This document shows, piece by piece, positions 1 to 11,246 of a stretch of 64,000 bases of DNA. The translations under genes and the position numbers were made by a program. Origin of the DNA: Prorocentrum cordatum. Taxonomy: Eukaryota > Sar > Dinophyceae > Prorocentrales > Prorocentraceae. The stretch spans positions 62,001-126,000 of the forward strand of contig CAUYUJ010011270.1 in assembly GCA_963575745.1 (NCBI GenBank). The letters are read 5' to 3'. The notes under the pieces were generated by a model that saw nothing but the letters and a program-made list of their open reading frames with translations, was not told the origin of the DNA and made no database searches. Each line of letters opens with the position of its first letter. The stretch's first letter is position 1.

Positions 1-357
1 CAACTAGAAACCTATCAGTTTTCGCTGTTAGGTAATATGAAAATACTCTCCCTCTTCCCCTGATGGCGTCCGGGTGATGGCCGCGCACCCTCCGCGTACT
101 GTTTTTTACACAGGATGCCCGGGAAATCCGGGGAAACGACTCTCGCTGAGGCGCCGGCGTCATTTTTTCCCAAAATGCTGCTCTCGTTGAGGCGCCGGCC
201 TCATTTCTGCTCCCGAATCGTTCCGAATCGTGCTCCCGCTGCAGCGTGGGCCTCATTTTCGGATCGGTGTTTGGCCTCCGTCGTTCAGGATGGCGTTCTC
301 GCCCCAGCGCGGGCCTTTTTCTCGCGCGCCCATCCGCCCGCCACCACCGCGCCGCAC
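1..357. other. Flank without recognised gene
   Basis: No coding signal or repeat family was recognised apart from a short segment at 3-36 that matches 46118-46151 (16 identical bases, then a near match). The open frames here continue into the CAC repeat and are composition artefacts. Confidence 0.5.
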
Positions 358-423
358 CGCCACCACCACCACCACCACCAGCACCAGCACCAGTACCACA
401 CCACCACCACCAGCACCACCACC

Positions 424-454
<31 letters not shown>

Positions 455-545
455 CCACCACCACCACCACCACCACCACCACACCACCACCACCACCACC
501 ACCACGACAACCACGCACACACGCACGCACGCACGCACGTGCACC
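358..545. repeat. (CAC)n then (ACGC)n microsatellite
   Basis: An almost pure CAC trinucleotide tract runs from about 358 to 493 and passes into an ACGC/ACGCAC tract to about 545. Open frames through it encode poly-His, poly-Thr or poly-Pro (poly-Gly or poly-Val on the other strand), as a repeat would, not as genes. Confidence 0.9.
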
Positions 546-1019
546 ACCACCCACTACGCACGCGCGCGCGGAGCCACAGGTCCGCTACGACACGCGTCCG
601 CGGATAGAGAAAATCAGCGCCATGGTAAGGGATGGGAGGGAGGGGTAGGACGTCAGATATGACGCGAGCGCACCTAGCTTGTCCTCCCCCCCTCTCCTCC
701 TCCTCATCCTCCTCCTTCTCCTCCTCCTCCCCCCCTCCCCCTTCCACACTTCCTCCCCATCCTCCTGCTCGTCCTTCTACCGCCCCTCCTCCCCCGCAAA
801 AAACAAATCCGCCGACCCCGTCGGCGGGTGTGAGGGGCTTGTCTGTTCGAGTCGTCGTCTCCGTCAATCGTCGTCTCCGTCGTCCCCTGTCCCTGCACTC
901 TCCTCAAGCGTGTCAGCAAAGGAAGAATCTAGCATTGTCGCAACCGAGTCGAAGGAAAGCCCCTTCCCTTTGATCCCTCCCCCGGAAGGGGGGGGAGGGG
1001 GGTCGCGGTGGGGAGGGGG
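546..1019. other. Pyrimidine-rich spacer
   Basis: CT-rich stretches (680-760) and a G-run near 985-1015. No domain, RNA gene or repeated unit was recognised in any frame. Confidence 0.45.
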
Positions 1020-2640
1020 TCAAGACACCCCCCAGATAGCAAGCCGTCCCACCCGCCCTCCCAACACCTAAGTAGCACCCGAGCCGCAGCGCGTTCAGCG
1101 GTCGTCTTTGGATGGGCACATATTGGGAACCAAAACCGACCCCATGTACGCGACGCTAGGGCGAGGTGCGCCACGCGCGCCAGGCACCCCTTGGGCCCGA
1201 GCGTGCCAGGCACGCCTGGTGCGCCAGATGCGCCAGGTGTGCCGCATACTCCAGCCGCGCCAGGTGCGCCACGTTCGGGGCACGCGCAGAGCGTGCCAAG
1301 TGCGCCTGCGCACGTGACAGCACACATCAGGAAACGTCGCCCCCCACCATCCTTGTCGAAAGCCAATGCCCATCATTGTGTCTGGTGGGCCTGCGCACAG
1401 CAGGCCATACGCCATCAACCCCGCCGTCCCTGTCAAAACCACTTGGCAGTGATCGCGGGGTGGCCGTGCATGATCCAGATTTAGCAGCGAGGTGCATGTT
1501 GTATTGTTATTGTGTTAGGGATGGTAGCTCTGCGCGCAGCAGGTAATATGCTGACACCCGCGCCGCCCCTGTCAGAAAAGTACAAAGTGCTCGCGGTCCT
1601 CACGAACATGACTCAAGACTTTGCCCCAAAGTGTACTTTGTGTGGTTTTTTGACAGGAAGGTGGGGGGCCGCATCGGGTTGGAGGCACTGTCACATGCTC
1701 CAAGTGTGGTTGCAGAGTGCGTGATGTATTTTTCGGGGGCCAGGGATGGTGGGGGGGGGGTGAGCATGGAGTCCTCATGGTTCCTGGTTGGCTGCCGGTC
1801 GCCTGGGGGAGGGGTGTATATCAACAGGGAACAATGATCGAGGGGGTCCCGAGGGGGGTAGCCTCCCCGCCCGCAAGCCGTCTCGCTCACTCCCACCCGC
1901 CCTCTCAACACAGAAGTAGTAACCCGAGCCGCAGCGTGTTCAGCGGTAGTCTTTGGATGGACATCTACTGGGAACCAAAACAGACCCCATGTGTGAAACG
2001 GAGGGGCGATGTGCGCCATGCGTGCCAGGCGCGCCACGCACGCCAAGTGCGCCAGGCACCCCTGTGGCTCAAGCGTGCCGGGACGCCTGGTGTGCCTGGT
2101 GCGCCACGTGATCCACGTGCGCCATGTGTGCCGCATGCTCCAGCCGCGCCAGGTGCGTAACGGTCGGGGCACGCGCAGAGCGTGCCAAGTGCACCTGCGC
2201 ACGTGGCAGTACACATCGGGAAACGTGTCGGCCCCCACTACCATTGTCGTGCGCAATCGCGGCGGGGTTGCTGTCATAGCGTCTGGTTGGTCTGCACGTA
2301 GCAGGCAATATGCCAGTACCCCCGCCGTCCCAGTCTAGAAAACAATGCACAGTGATCGCGGAGTGCCCGCGCATGATTCAGATTTTGCCTGTAGGGTGCA
2401 TTTTGTATATTTTTGGGGAACAGGGATGCTGGCCCTGCGCGCAGCAGGAATTATGCGGGCACCCCCACCGCACTGTCAAAAAAAACGAAGTGCTCGCGCC
2501 CCCCCGATCATGACCCAAGATTTTGCCCCAGTGGACTTCACATTGTCTTTTGACAGAGATGGGGGAGGGTCTCATTGGTCGTGGTTGGCTGCTGGTCGCC
2601 TGGGGGTGGGGGTGTCTGTTAATACGTTAACAAAGAACAG
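1020..2640. repeat. Two-copy tandem duplication, unit about 0.85 kb
   Basis: Copy 1 (about 1020-1860) and copy 2 (about 1865-2640) share the same order of landmarks: a segment at 1049-1145 matches 1894-1990, a run of GCGCCA-type repeats follows (1160-1320 and 1990-2160), then a block at 1531-1700 matches 2430-2590. Copies differ by many substitutions and small indels, so the duplication is old. The GCGCCA part translates as Gly-Ala-Pro-rich collagen-like peptide in some frames, but frames are not conserved between copies, so I see no gene. Confidence 0.75.
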
Positions 2641-3024
2641 TCATAGGGGGAGGAGGGGGGAGGTCGGATACGCATCCCCCTGCCATTGTGCTTCCTTGCC
2701 TTGTGCGCGGTGTGCTCTCCCTCTCGCTCCCTGCTGGACTTCCCCTCCCCGTCCCCCCGTCTGTCGGCCCGGCCTGTCTCCTCCTGTCGTCCCCCCTCCT
2801 CTCCCCCTCCCTTTCCCGCTCCTCGGCTCCTCGATCTCCGGCCCGTTTCTGTTCCTTGCCTGGCCCGCTTTTCTTTGCCAGCCTGCCCCGTGGTCCGAGT
2901 AAGAGTTGCGGTGGCCCGCACTGCCACGCTGGCGAATATCGGTGGCCCTGCTTCTTCAACATCTCAATTTTCAGAACCGTCGGCACGCATTTGGCGTGTC
3001 GTGGTCTCTTCGTTTGGAGTTGGC
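2641..3024. other. Pyrimidine-rich spacer
   Basis: CT-rich low-complexity DNA (about 2690-2890) followed by a less repetitive segment. No gene or RNA recognised. Confidence 0.4.
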
Positions 3025-3680
3025 TGTCGCATCCCCCCTTGGGGGCTCTGGGGCTCAGAAAGTACCAAGACAAGCCAAGAGTGCCCCAAAAGGCCCCCGA
3101 GACGGTCCAAGAGGGTCCCCATTCGCCGAGCAATCGGTCCCAAAAGCCTTCACGCCCTCCAGACTGCCCATGAGGCCTCAAGGAGGCCCCAAGAAGCCTC
3201 CAAGAGAGCACTCCCGAGAAGAGGCCACATGCACAAATTTTGCGTTGGTGTTTAAAGAGTTAGGCGTTCTCGCTTTTTCCACTTCCCGCCGCTCCAAGAC
3301 GACGCAAGAGAGATCGCTCTAAGACGGCCCACGAGGTCTCGAAGGAGGCCCCCAAACAGCCTAAAGAGGACCCCAAGACAGCCCAAAACGCCTCCAAGAC
3401 GGCCCAAGAGGTCCCCAAGACGGCTTCAAGAGCGTGCCCAGACGGGGGACCCGAACGGACATTTCAAGCCCTCGACCCCGCAGAGGTTCCCAGAAGGCCC
3501 CAAGAGGTTCCCAACAGGCCCTAAGAGGCCCACAAGAGGTCCCCAGGACACCCGAAGATGCCCCCCAAGAGGCTCCAAAGAGGCCCCCAAGAGTCTCCCA
3601 AGAGGCCCCAAAATTCCTCCCCAGGGGTCCGCGAGAGCCGTCCGAAGAGACTCTAAGAAGCATCCCTGAGGACCCTGGCC
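3025..3680. repeat. GGCC/CCAAGA degenerate array
   Basis: A degenerate tandem array of short units built on GGCCCCCAAGA or GGCCCAAGAGG, roughly 12-15 bases each. It contains an AT-rich, non-repetitive core at about 3228-3300. The same motif family recurs in arrays at 31980-32780, 44985-45250, 46490-47140, 51640-52170 and 62950-63520, in both orientations. Open frames through it are proline/arginine-rich artefacts. Confidence 0.8.
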
Positions 3681-3685
3681 AACGT

Positions 3686-3985
3686 CAGTGTCGTCGTCGT
3701 CTCCGCCGCCGCTGTTGTCGTCGCCGTCGTCGTCGTCTCCCTTCAGGGTCGGAGGCACCGGCCGTAAGGCCTTCGCAGTAATAAAAAATATGGGTGGGGG
3801 GTCTCCATTTTTCTTGTGAGGGGGCGAGAGAATAACACATCCTACTTGTCCTACTCCTCGTACTCCTCCTCCTCCTCCTCCTCCTCCTCCTCTTCCTGCT
3901 GCTCCTCCTGCTCCTCCTGCTCCCCCCCTCCCCATCCCGCATCCCCCTCCTCCCCCTTCCCCTCCTCCTCCCTACGAAGGATTCC
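3686..3985. repeat. (GTC)n and (TCC)n microsatellites
   Basis: An imperfect GTC/CGC trinucleotide tract at about 3686-3745 and a TCC tract at about 3850-3980, separated by unique sequence. No gene seen. Confidence 0.8.
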
Positions 3986-4014
3986 CTGCCTCTGTTTACC
4001 AAGGCATAGTACGG

Positions 4015-4235
4015 CTTGAGAGGTTTAGCAAAGCTCACTGAAGGCTTACCACAGCTTCCCACGGCTTCGCAAAACTTACCAAAGCTGAGCAGAACTTGGC
4101 TGGGCTTAACCAGGTTTAGCAGTGATTCGCAGAGATCACCAGGGAATAGCTTACCAAGCTTACCTGAGCTTAGCAGAGCTCACCAGGGCTTAGCAAAGCT
4201 GGCCAGAGCTTAGCATTACTCAGCAGGGCGTACCC
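4015..4235. repeat. Decamer satellite, short block
   Basis: Degenerate tandem units of about 10 bases built on AGCAGGGCTT, AGCAAAGCTT and ACCAGGGCTT (many contain AAGCTT). This is the smaller of two blocks. The larger is at 5335-6490. Confidence 0.85.
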
Positions 4236-5334
4236 TGGGGCTTTTCCTCTAATAGGTGGGGAGAGAAGCGCTTTGTGGCTTACAGTGTTCGACTCCGACG
4301 GCGTCTACGTTGTGTAGTTACAGAGGAGTGCCACAACAGCGACTAAACGCAGCCAATTCAGTCCCCAAGCGCGGGATTCATGCGCAGAGGCGTCATTATT
4401 TCGCATGGTGGCTGGCGCTTCAGAACTTGTTGTTCAATTATTATCGTGTGGTGGAGACCATGGCTTTCAGAGCGGGTGCCACTCTTGTGGGAGCCGACAT
4501 GCCATGCGTGTCTCATGTACGATGGCTGATTATGGTACCCTCTGGCGTGCAGACTATCACTGTCCTCTTCTTTGTCCTTCCCATGGAACTGCCTGGGCAA
4601 TATGCTGGCGGCTAATTGGGATTGTGCCTTGTTGCCCACTTCGTGTCACCTCTCGGCCTCAGCTGGACTCTCTTTGCCATCTATTTGCTGCTGGACTTTC
4701 CACTGTATTAAAGGCTATCCTCTTCTACGGTGTGGAGCGTGCCTGCTGGCTACTTGATTGTGCCTGTCGGCTACTTGTTCGTCTACTGAGGCGTACTGTT
4801 GTGCAAGACCGACAGCGCAGACGAGATGGCCCACTGCTCTACCCTCGGCTCGCTGTGTGCTCATTTCTGCGGTTGACTTGTCCCGCCGAGAATGCTAACC
4901 CAAGCAAGCAAGCAAGCAAACCGTGCATCATGAAGACGCGTAGGCGGAGAAATGACTACAAATTATGGCGGTGCGCCAAGCGCGTCCCGGAAGCAGTCCG
5001 CCAAACGGTGCTTGCTGGCTCGTTTTTTGTCTTGGTGCTCTCCAGGCTCTACCTCTTCTTCTCCTTGTTCCTGATGATCTCCTGAAGCGTGCTGTCTCTG
5101 CCCGCGTCGGCTCGGCACTGCCCCTCGGGCATCGTGGCCCAGGGGCAAACGCGGGGGAGCGTGGGAACTGAGTCCGTGGGCCGCCTTCGGACGCCCTCGG
5201 GGCTCATCTGAGGTGGGCCGAGCCGTCCCGAGGACACCCACGGCCCCCTCGCCCGCCCTCCTCGGCAGAGGCATTTCTCCAGGTGGACCAGGAGCCCCTC
5301 GAGGGCTGCAACTGGTGTTAAAACCACGTCCTAC
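4236..5334. other. Unique island between the two decamer satellite blocks
   Basis: About 1.1 kb of lower-repeat DNA. An open frame of 226 codons runs on the plus strand at 4405-5085, Cys/Leu/Arg-rich with a hydrophobic C-terminus (about residues 200-226), but it has no recognised domain and no supporting context. A short AAGC run lies near 4901-4920. I treat the frame as unproven. It could also be a degenerate satellite-associated element. Confidence 0.35.
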
Positions 5335-6490
5335 AGCAGGGCGTACCAGGACTCAGCAAGACTTGGGAGAGCTCAGCAGAGCTTGCCAGTGTTTAGCAGT
5401 GCTGAGCAGGCTCAACATGGCTCAGCAAGGCTTACAAGGCCTTGGCAAGGCTTACCAAGGCTCAGGAAGGCTTACCAGGTCTTAGCAGGGCTCAGCAAAG
5501 CTTGCCAAGGCTGAACAAGGCTCAGCATACCAAGCTCAGCTGGGCTTGGCACTGCGTCCAAGCTTAGCAGGGCTTGGCACAGCTTACCAGGGCATCGCAA
5601 AAATTACCAGAGCTCAGCAGGGCTCAGCAGCTAGCAACGCTTACCAAGCTTAGCAGTGCTGGGCCGGCTCAGTAGGACTTAGCAAGGTTTACAAGGCCTT
5701 GCCAAGGCTCACCAAAGCTTCGCAAGGTTTACCAAGTCTGAGCAGGGCTTTGCAGGGCTCAGCAAAGTTGAGCAGGGCAAAAGGCTTTGCAAGGATTTGC
5801 AGGGCTTAGCAAAGCTTGCCAAAGCTGAGCAAGACTCAGCAACGCTTAGCGGGGCTTAGCAAGGCTCGCCGAGCTCAACAGGGCTTCGCAGGCCCTCCAA
5901 GCTTAGCAGGGCTTAGCAGAGCTGACCTGGGCATAGCCTGTCTTACCAGGGCTCAGCAGGGCGTGCCAAGACTTAGCAGGGCTTTGCCAAGCTTGCCAGG
6001 GCGTAGCAGTGCCTAGCAGGGCTCAGTAGGGTTTAGCAGGGCGTACCAGAGCTTAGCAGGGCATACCAAGGCTTAGCAAAGTTTAGCAAATCTTAGCAGG
6101 GCTCAGCAAAACTCAGCAGGGCTTCAAGGCTCCGTGAAGCTTAGCAGAGCTTAGCAAAGCTTGCCAAGGCTGATTGAGGCTTAGCAGGGCTTGACAGAGC
6201 TTACCAGGTCGTAGCAGGGATGGCCTACCAAGGATCAGCAGAGCTTACCAGGGCCGAGAAGCGCGCGGCAAGGTCTACTCAGGCGTAGGGGCTTAAGAGG
6301 CTTAGCAAGGCTTAGCAAAGCTTCGCAGGAATGAGCAAAGCTTACTTAGCAGGGTTTGGCAAGGCAGACCAAAGCTCCCCAGAGCGTAGCGGGGCTTAGC
6401 AGACCTTGGCACAGCTTAGCAAGTCTGGGCATGGTTTAGCACAACTTAGCAGTGCTGGCCAAGGGGGCACTAAAGCTTAGCAAGGCGTAG
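5335..6490. repeat. Decamer satellite, main block
   Basis: More than 100 degenerate units of about 10 bases, alternating AGCAGGGCTT, AGCAAAGCTT and ACCAAGGCTT types. Order is irregular and indels shift the phase, so no long open frame survives. Copies are too diverged to be a recent expansion. Confidence 0.88.
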
Positions 6491-6599
6491 CAAACATTAC
6501 CAGCGGGTGGCAGGGCTTACCAGGGGTGAGCAGGCCAAAGTGACAAAGTAATGGCAAGGTGAACTGACTAGTGAAGATGTTGGCAAACTGACTGTATAG

Positions 6600-7195
6600 C
6601 TTAAGAGTGAAGAGAGAAAGCGCGAGAGAGAGAGAGAGGGAAAGGTTAATCATGAAGAAGAGAGAAAACTGCGAAAACTCCCCTGGAACACACAGAGGTG
6701 TTCCACAATCCCCCGGCCTCGTGGACCGGGGGCGGGGGGAGGATGGATGGAGGAAGGACATGAGGGGGGAAAAGGGAAAGAGGACGTAGAGGGAGGAGGA
6801 GGAGGAGGCCCCGAGGGCATCGTCGTCCACGCCGTCGCTCGTCCGGGGCGGCCCGGCCTCCGGGCGAGTCCCAGTCGGCCGGAGCCTCGAGCCCGGGCGG
6901 CGCGCAGATGCCGCGCGCGGCCTGCGCGACGTGGCGCGGCTGTCCCCGGCCGCAGATCGCCGTCGGCGACAAGAGTCGACGGTCGTCGTTGTCGTCGTTG
7001 TCGCCATCGTCATCGTCGTCGTCGACGACTACATTTGACGACACTCGACGCGTCCGATTGATTTTTCGACACTTGTCGGAAATAATATGATGTTTCTGTC
7101 CATTCTCTGTCCCCCCTCCCACCCTCTCTCCTCCACCTCCTCCTCCTTCGCCTCCTCCTAGAATTCCACCTCCTCCTCCTCCTCCTCCTCCTGAT
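6600..7195. repeat. GA, GTC and TCC microsatellites upstream of LINE-1
   Basis: A GA tract at about 6612-6650, a GTC/GTT/CGT tract at about 6960-7035 and a TCC tract at about 7105-7193 that directly abuts the start of LINE-1 homology. Open frames across 6700-7100 on either strand are low-complexity and not gene-like. Confidence 0.75.
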
Positions 7196-8830
7196 CGACA
7201 AGGCAGCCCGACACCATCTCTCCCGACAGAACATCAGCGCCAATGCGCCAACGTCCAGATCGACGGGTTCGACGACACGGGCAACTTCGGCATGGGCTCA
7301 GGAATGATGCCAGGCTGCAGTACAGGGCCCACATCATTCAACTTCGTCTACGAGAAACCAATCGGGCAATGGCTAGATTCCAAGCCGTTCGCCGCCGTGA
7401 CGCCCATCACTCACGCCTCTATCCATCAACCTGTACGTGGACGACATCCTCAAGATGCATCTCATTCAGTCGGGGCTTAGCCAAGGACGCCGCCGCAGTC
7501 CTCGCCAACAGCAGCACCATCCTCGACTCCGCTCTCGCCAAGTACGGCTTTCATCAGAACAGGGGCAAAGAAGAGATCGTCGGGGGACTCCGCACCAGAC
7601 GTGAAAACCGAACACTACAACAACACCTATCTGGTCGCGTCTTACGTACCATGAAGTACCTCGGCGGTCAATTCCACCACGCGGGCAGCAACATCATCGA
7701 GATCGACCAGCGCATCCAGAGCATGAAGCGCGCATGGCACATCATGGGCAAATTCTGGTACCGACGTGTCTCCTGGCGCCTCAAGCGCATCGTTTTCCTC
7801 AACCGCATCGTGGGCGCCGCCAGCAGCGACATGGAGTCCTACTACCTGAAGGACACAGAGTACAAGCGCCTCGACACCGTCATTTCCACGTACCTACGCG
7901 TTATCATGCAAGGCAAGGCAACCAACACAGACGAGCAGGGCACCTACCGCACCATGAGCAACATCGAGGTGTTCAAGTATTGCCACATCTCACCAATGTT
8001 CATTGAACTACGTGTGAGGCGTTTCCGCATGATACAGGCCTCAGTCAAGCACCCGCCTGACTATGACCAGTGGCTCACGGCGCTCTTCGGATTCACCCAG
8101 TTCGAGAACGACGCCAACAGGGAGCAGAACGGAGAGCTGGACGACGAGGGCCGCCTCGTGCCAGAGGCGAACCAGATGGCCAAGCAGTACTATCAGGACA
8201 TCCTCGCTATCCTCGAGCTTGACAGCGCCGAGCAGTTCGGCTACATGTGGGACGGCAGCATAACGCAACTATATCATGACACAGATGTCTCAACGGTTGT
8301 CCTCAAGATAGACGTGGCAGAGCTCCGAGCCAAGGCATCAGCAGTTTCGATTCCTCCGCCAGAGTGCGAGCCACAGCACCCTTCAGAAGACGTACGAGAC
8401 GGCGATGAACTGGGCTTCTACAAATGTGAGCTACGCAAGGACACAGGACAAGTCTGTGGTCGAGTCTTCTCAACATGGACAGCACTCTGCACGCATCAGA
8501 CCACAACAAAGGGTGGAAAACACGGGATGCGATCGGCAGCGGCAGTAGTGACCATCACGAATCAGTGTCCTCTCTGTCGCACGTCGTTCCTCGATCGCGC
8601 CCAAGCTGAAGACCATCTGTTGAGGTGTCTCAAGCATCAGCGCTGCATTGCCGACAACACGAGATTCAGTTACCCACTACTTCCTGTGGGGAATCCAGTT
8701 TGCCAGCTCTGTCCTGATCTGCCGCCGTCTCCACATCTCTCAAGCTTCCAGAGCCACATTTGCGAGATGCACTTGCCATCCGAGCAGCGCGAGATTTCTT
8801 TGGACATCGGCCTCTACACAGATGTCTTGG
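7196..8830 (+). pseudogene. LINE-1: broken LINE reverse transcriptase plus C2H2 fingers
   Basis: Remnant of a LINE (non-LTR) reverse transcriptase, the enzyme that copies element RNA at the insertion site. The catalytic core is spread over three frames: a Gly-rich RT motif in frame 2 (about 7280-7370), an LYVDDIL catalytic loop in frame 3 (7431-7451), then frame 1 from about 7480. Frame 1 shows the thumb/connection region (KYLGGQFHHAG, about 7657 onward, to about 8060). Three Cys/His finger-like segments follow at about 8418-8500, 8566-8630 and 8701-8773. No endonuclease is seen upstream, where a TCC microsatellite begins, so the element is 5'-truncated as well as frameshifted. The frame-1 ORF runs on to 9381, but its sense appears to end near 8830. 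Confidence 0.85.
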
Positions 8831-9680
8831 TGCGTGCCCGGCGAGAAAGAGATCAACGACGCGGCCAGCAGCATGGCGGACGCCGAGCGCGCGGCCAAGC
8901 AGCAGAAGACGGCGCACCCCAAAGGCGGCAAAGGCAACAAAAAGAAAGGGCCAGATGGCGAGGGCGCCGCGGAGGGCGAGGACGCGGTCATGGGAAACAC
9001 GCAAGAGAAGGGCGAAGCTGGACCAGCCGACGCAGCATCAGCAGGACAATGCCTTCAGCGCCACCAGCGAGGTGGAGAGGCCTACCAGACGAAGTGCGAC
9101 CCCAAACTCAAGAAGCTCCTCACGGTCCTCATCAAACAGGTGCTAGCCAACACGCAACAGCTGGCGTGGGTGGTGGCAGCAGTCTACAGCACGTACCTCA
9201 TGCCCACGCAGAGCAAGGTGATCAAATCCCTGCGGGCTTGCAGGGAGATCCACGCGGACAGACGCAGGGAGGCGGGCAAAGGTCATTAATTCTCTCGGTC
9301 CGCCCGAGGGACACATGCACATCACACTTATGTCGACCCTCTGCGCCGAGGACGTGGGGGCCAAGACCAGGGCCATCTTGACGGAACACGGGAAGTTCGT
9401 GGACGCCATCAGCGCACCGACGGCCCTCAACACAGTCAAGCACCTGAAACCCAGCAAATGTTTCGACAGCAACCAAGCCAAGCTCACCATATTAATTGAG
9501 CAGGGTGCCTGGACAAAAGCCGAAGCAGAGGAGGGCCCGTCCGAGCTCCAGCTGGTGCAGGCCAACATCAAAGACAGCATCCACCGCGCCCAACTACAGG
9601 TCGGAGCCACCGCGAAGACGGGCAAGCCTCCAGCGGGAGTCATGGAAGATGAACTGGCGGCATGGCTCGTTGGGATGTGA
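8831..9680 (+). pseudogene. LINE-1 C-terminal region, Lys/Glu-rich, unknown
   Basis: Continuation of LINE-1 in other frames. Frame 2 (to 9289) gives an Ala/Lys/Glu-rich charged segment, then an amphipathic stretch rich in Leu/Ile/Gln. Around 9270-9290 the sense passes to frame 3, which is open from 9315 to 9680 and is helical-looking, ending in an acidic tail. The join across 9285 reads sensibly (INSLGPPEGH), which supports a frameshift rather than two genes. No domain was recognised. It could be the element's own C-terminal extension or a second retroelement protein. Confidence 0.5.
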
Positions 9681-10291
9681 ATTATAACGGGAGTGGCCGA
9701 GCAACTGCGCCTCGTTCGGCAAGTGGCGGGTGCAGCGCGGCGCCGTGGCCACAGCGAAGGTGTCGCTCTGAGCGGCGACGGCGGGGGCCCATCCATGCTG
9801 CTCTTGCACTGTTCCACCCCCCAATGCCGCTCTATCTATCGATCCTCCTCCTCCTCTTTTCAGGGCGCCCCTGAGGGGGTCGATTGACCCTGGTAGGCTC
9901 GGAGATAGGATGTCTACAGAGAGGGATGTTTATCATGACATGCAAAGAACGAAACGTCTGGACGCGCCCTTGAGTGAAACGGTTGCGGCGGGCAGGCGGG
10001 CTATACACACGCATGCGCACGCATATACGTGCGCGCGACATACCTACGTATGTCTGCTATCTACTGCACTGCGACTCTGGCATCACTCCTCCTCATCGCA
10101 GGCCTCAGACAAGATGAGGTCCGCGAAACACATCTCGAAGCCGACCACGACGTTGCTATTGACATAGCTCAGGTGGTCGACTTCGCACAACAAATATTTG
10201 TGGAAATCTACACTGTAATATACATGTCTGGTCATATCGAACTAGCAATCGAAAAAAATACTTCCAGCAACATACCGTAGCCACCCGAAAT
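9681..10291. other. Spacer between LINE-1 and copia A, possible relic 3' LTR
   Basis: Contains a short TCC tract (about 9841-9860) beside the LINE-1 end. At 9990-10040 there is an alternating purine-pyrimidine stretch resembling in style the interior of the copia B LTR, where the 3' LTR of copia A should lie. I could not match it to a second copy near 24950, so it is not called an LTR. Opposing short ORFs are present and are not gene-like. Confidence 0.35.
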
Positions 10292-11246
10292 TCACGACGT
10301 CGCTCTCACTGTCCCGGACGTTCGCTCGGGACTACTCCAAGAATATAACTGTTCTCGTACTGTAACCTTCCATGTACCTGTTGAGAATGCTCCGGGGATA
10401 ACTGCTCGTGCAACTCCGCCTTTTGTGAGAGCGTCACATAACAGATCACGAGTACCCACGCGATATATTGATTTGAGCCGTCGCGCCTCAAGATGTCCAC
10501 GAAGCGCACGCACTCCATAGATCAGCTGTCTTTCAGTCGGTGTCGAGACTTCTTGCGCCGTAGCTGCATCGAATACTGAGTGGGCTTCCAACGCCAGATG
10601 TAGATCCACTCCACAACGTACAGACACAACAGAATGTAGTGGCACTGCCGTCTGAGAACCTTTTCAACCATTCTTCCAGAAATCCATTCAATAACATACC
10701 ATACTCCGTAGCTTCAATAGCATTGTTAAGCTCTGCGCTGAACGTGCCTCTGATAACCTTTGCCTGCTTGCGTGAGAAATACTCCCATACGTGAAAACAT
10801 CCTGAGGGTGCTGAGCCAGGAACTTCGCAAAGTCCAATGCTAGCCGCCCTCAATGCTAAACAGTCCACATCATCAGCTGGATAGGCACTATCAGCAATCA
10901 CCGTCATACATAATGGCGAAGTTGGTCTACTGAATATTATCGTTGAGGGTGCTCTCTTGATCCACTTCAGAACTTTGTTGAGGTCTTTCGAATCCGATAT
11001 CTTAACGTCCTTCATGTTACGCTGCAGCTTCCCAACATATACCACGATATCTGCCCTCGTCAGAACCATCCATGCCACTCTTCCTAACAACGACATGTAA
11101 AGGCTGACCTGTTCATCGTTGGCTTTGTCTGAGTCGGCCTGCCAAACGTTGTCGTGGGGATAGGCTTCAGCTGGCTCACATAATGATTCTGGTCCACTGT
11201 ACGTTCCATCGTTTTGGGATCCTGTCTGTGCTGGATCCCAACACAT
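10292..11246 (-). pseudogene. Copia A RNase H domain
   Basis: RNase H, which removes the RNA strand after first-strand synthesis, at the C-terminus of the copia A polyprotein. Two overlapping frames (10533-11246 and 10292-10645) carry it. The first shows a copia-type start (SLLGRVAWM, DSAYPAD) and the catalytic Glu segment FSAELNNAIEATEY. The second shows the final segment ending LCDALTKG, typical of copia polyprotein ends. A frameshift near 10560-10640 separates them, so the gene is dead. Confidence 0.82.

Noticed and set aside
115-867. Poly-His/Thr and poly-Gly/Val ORFs on both strands
   Set aside because: They arise from the CAC microsatellite; open in several frames at once, so not evidence of a protein.
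929-2374. Collagen-like Gly-Ala-Pro and His/Arg-rich ORFs
   Set aside because: Generated by GCGCCA repeats; frames are not maintained between the two tandem copies.
9670-9740. tRNA gene
   Set aside because: A GGGAGTGGCCGAGC-like start was noticed but no cloverleaf or T-loop could be built.
10277-10290. Relic spliced leader (CCGTAGCCA)
   Set aside because: Only nine bases match the start of the dinoflagellate spliced leader as I remember it, in no gene context; chance is likely.
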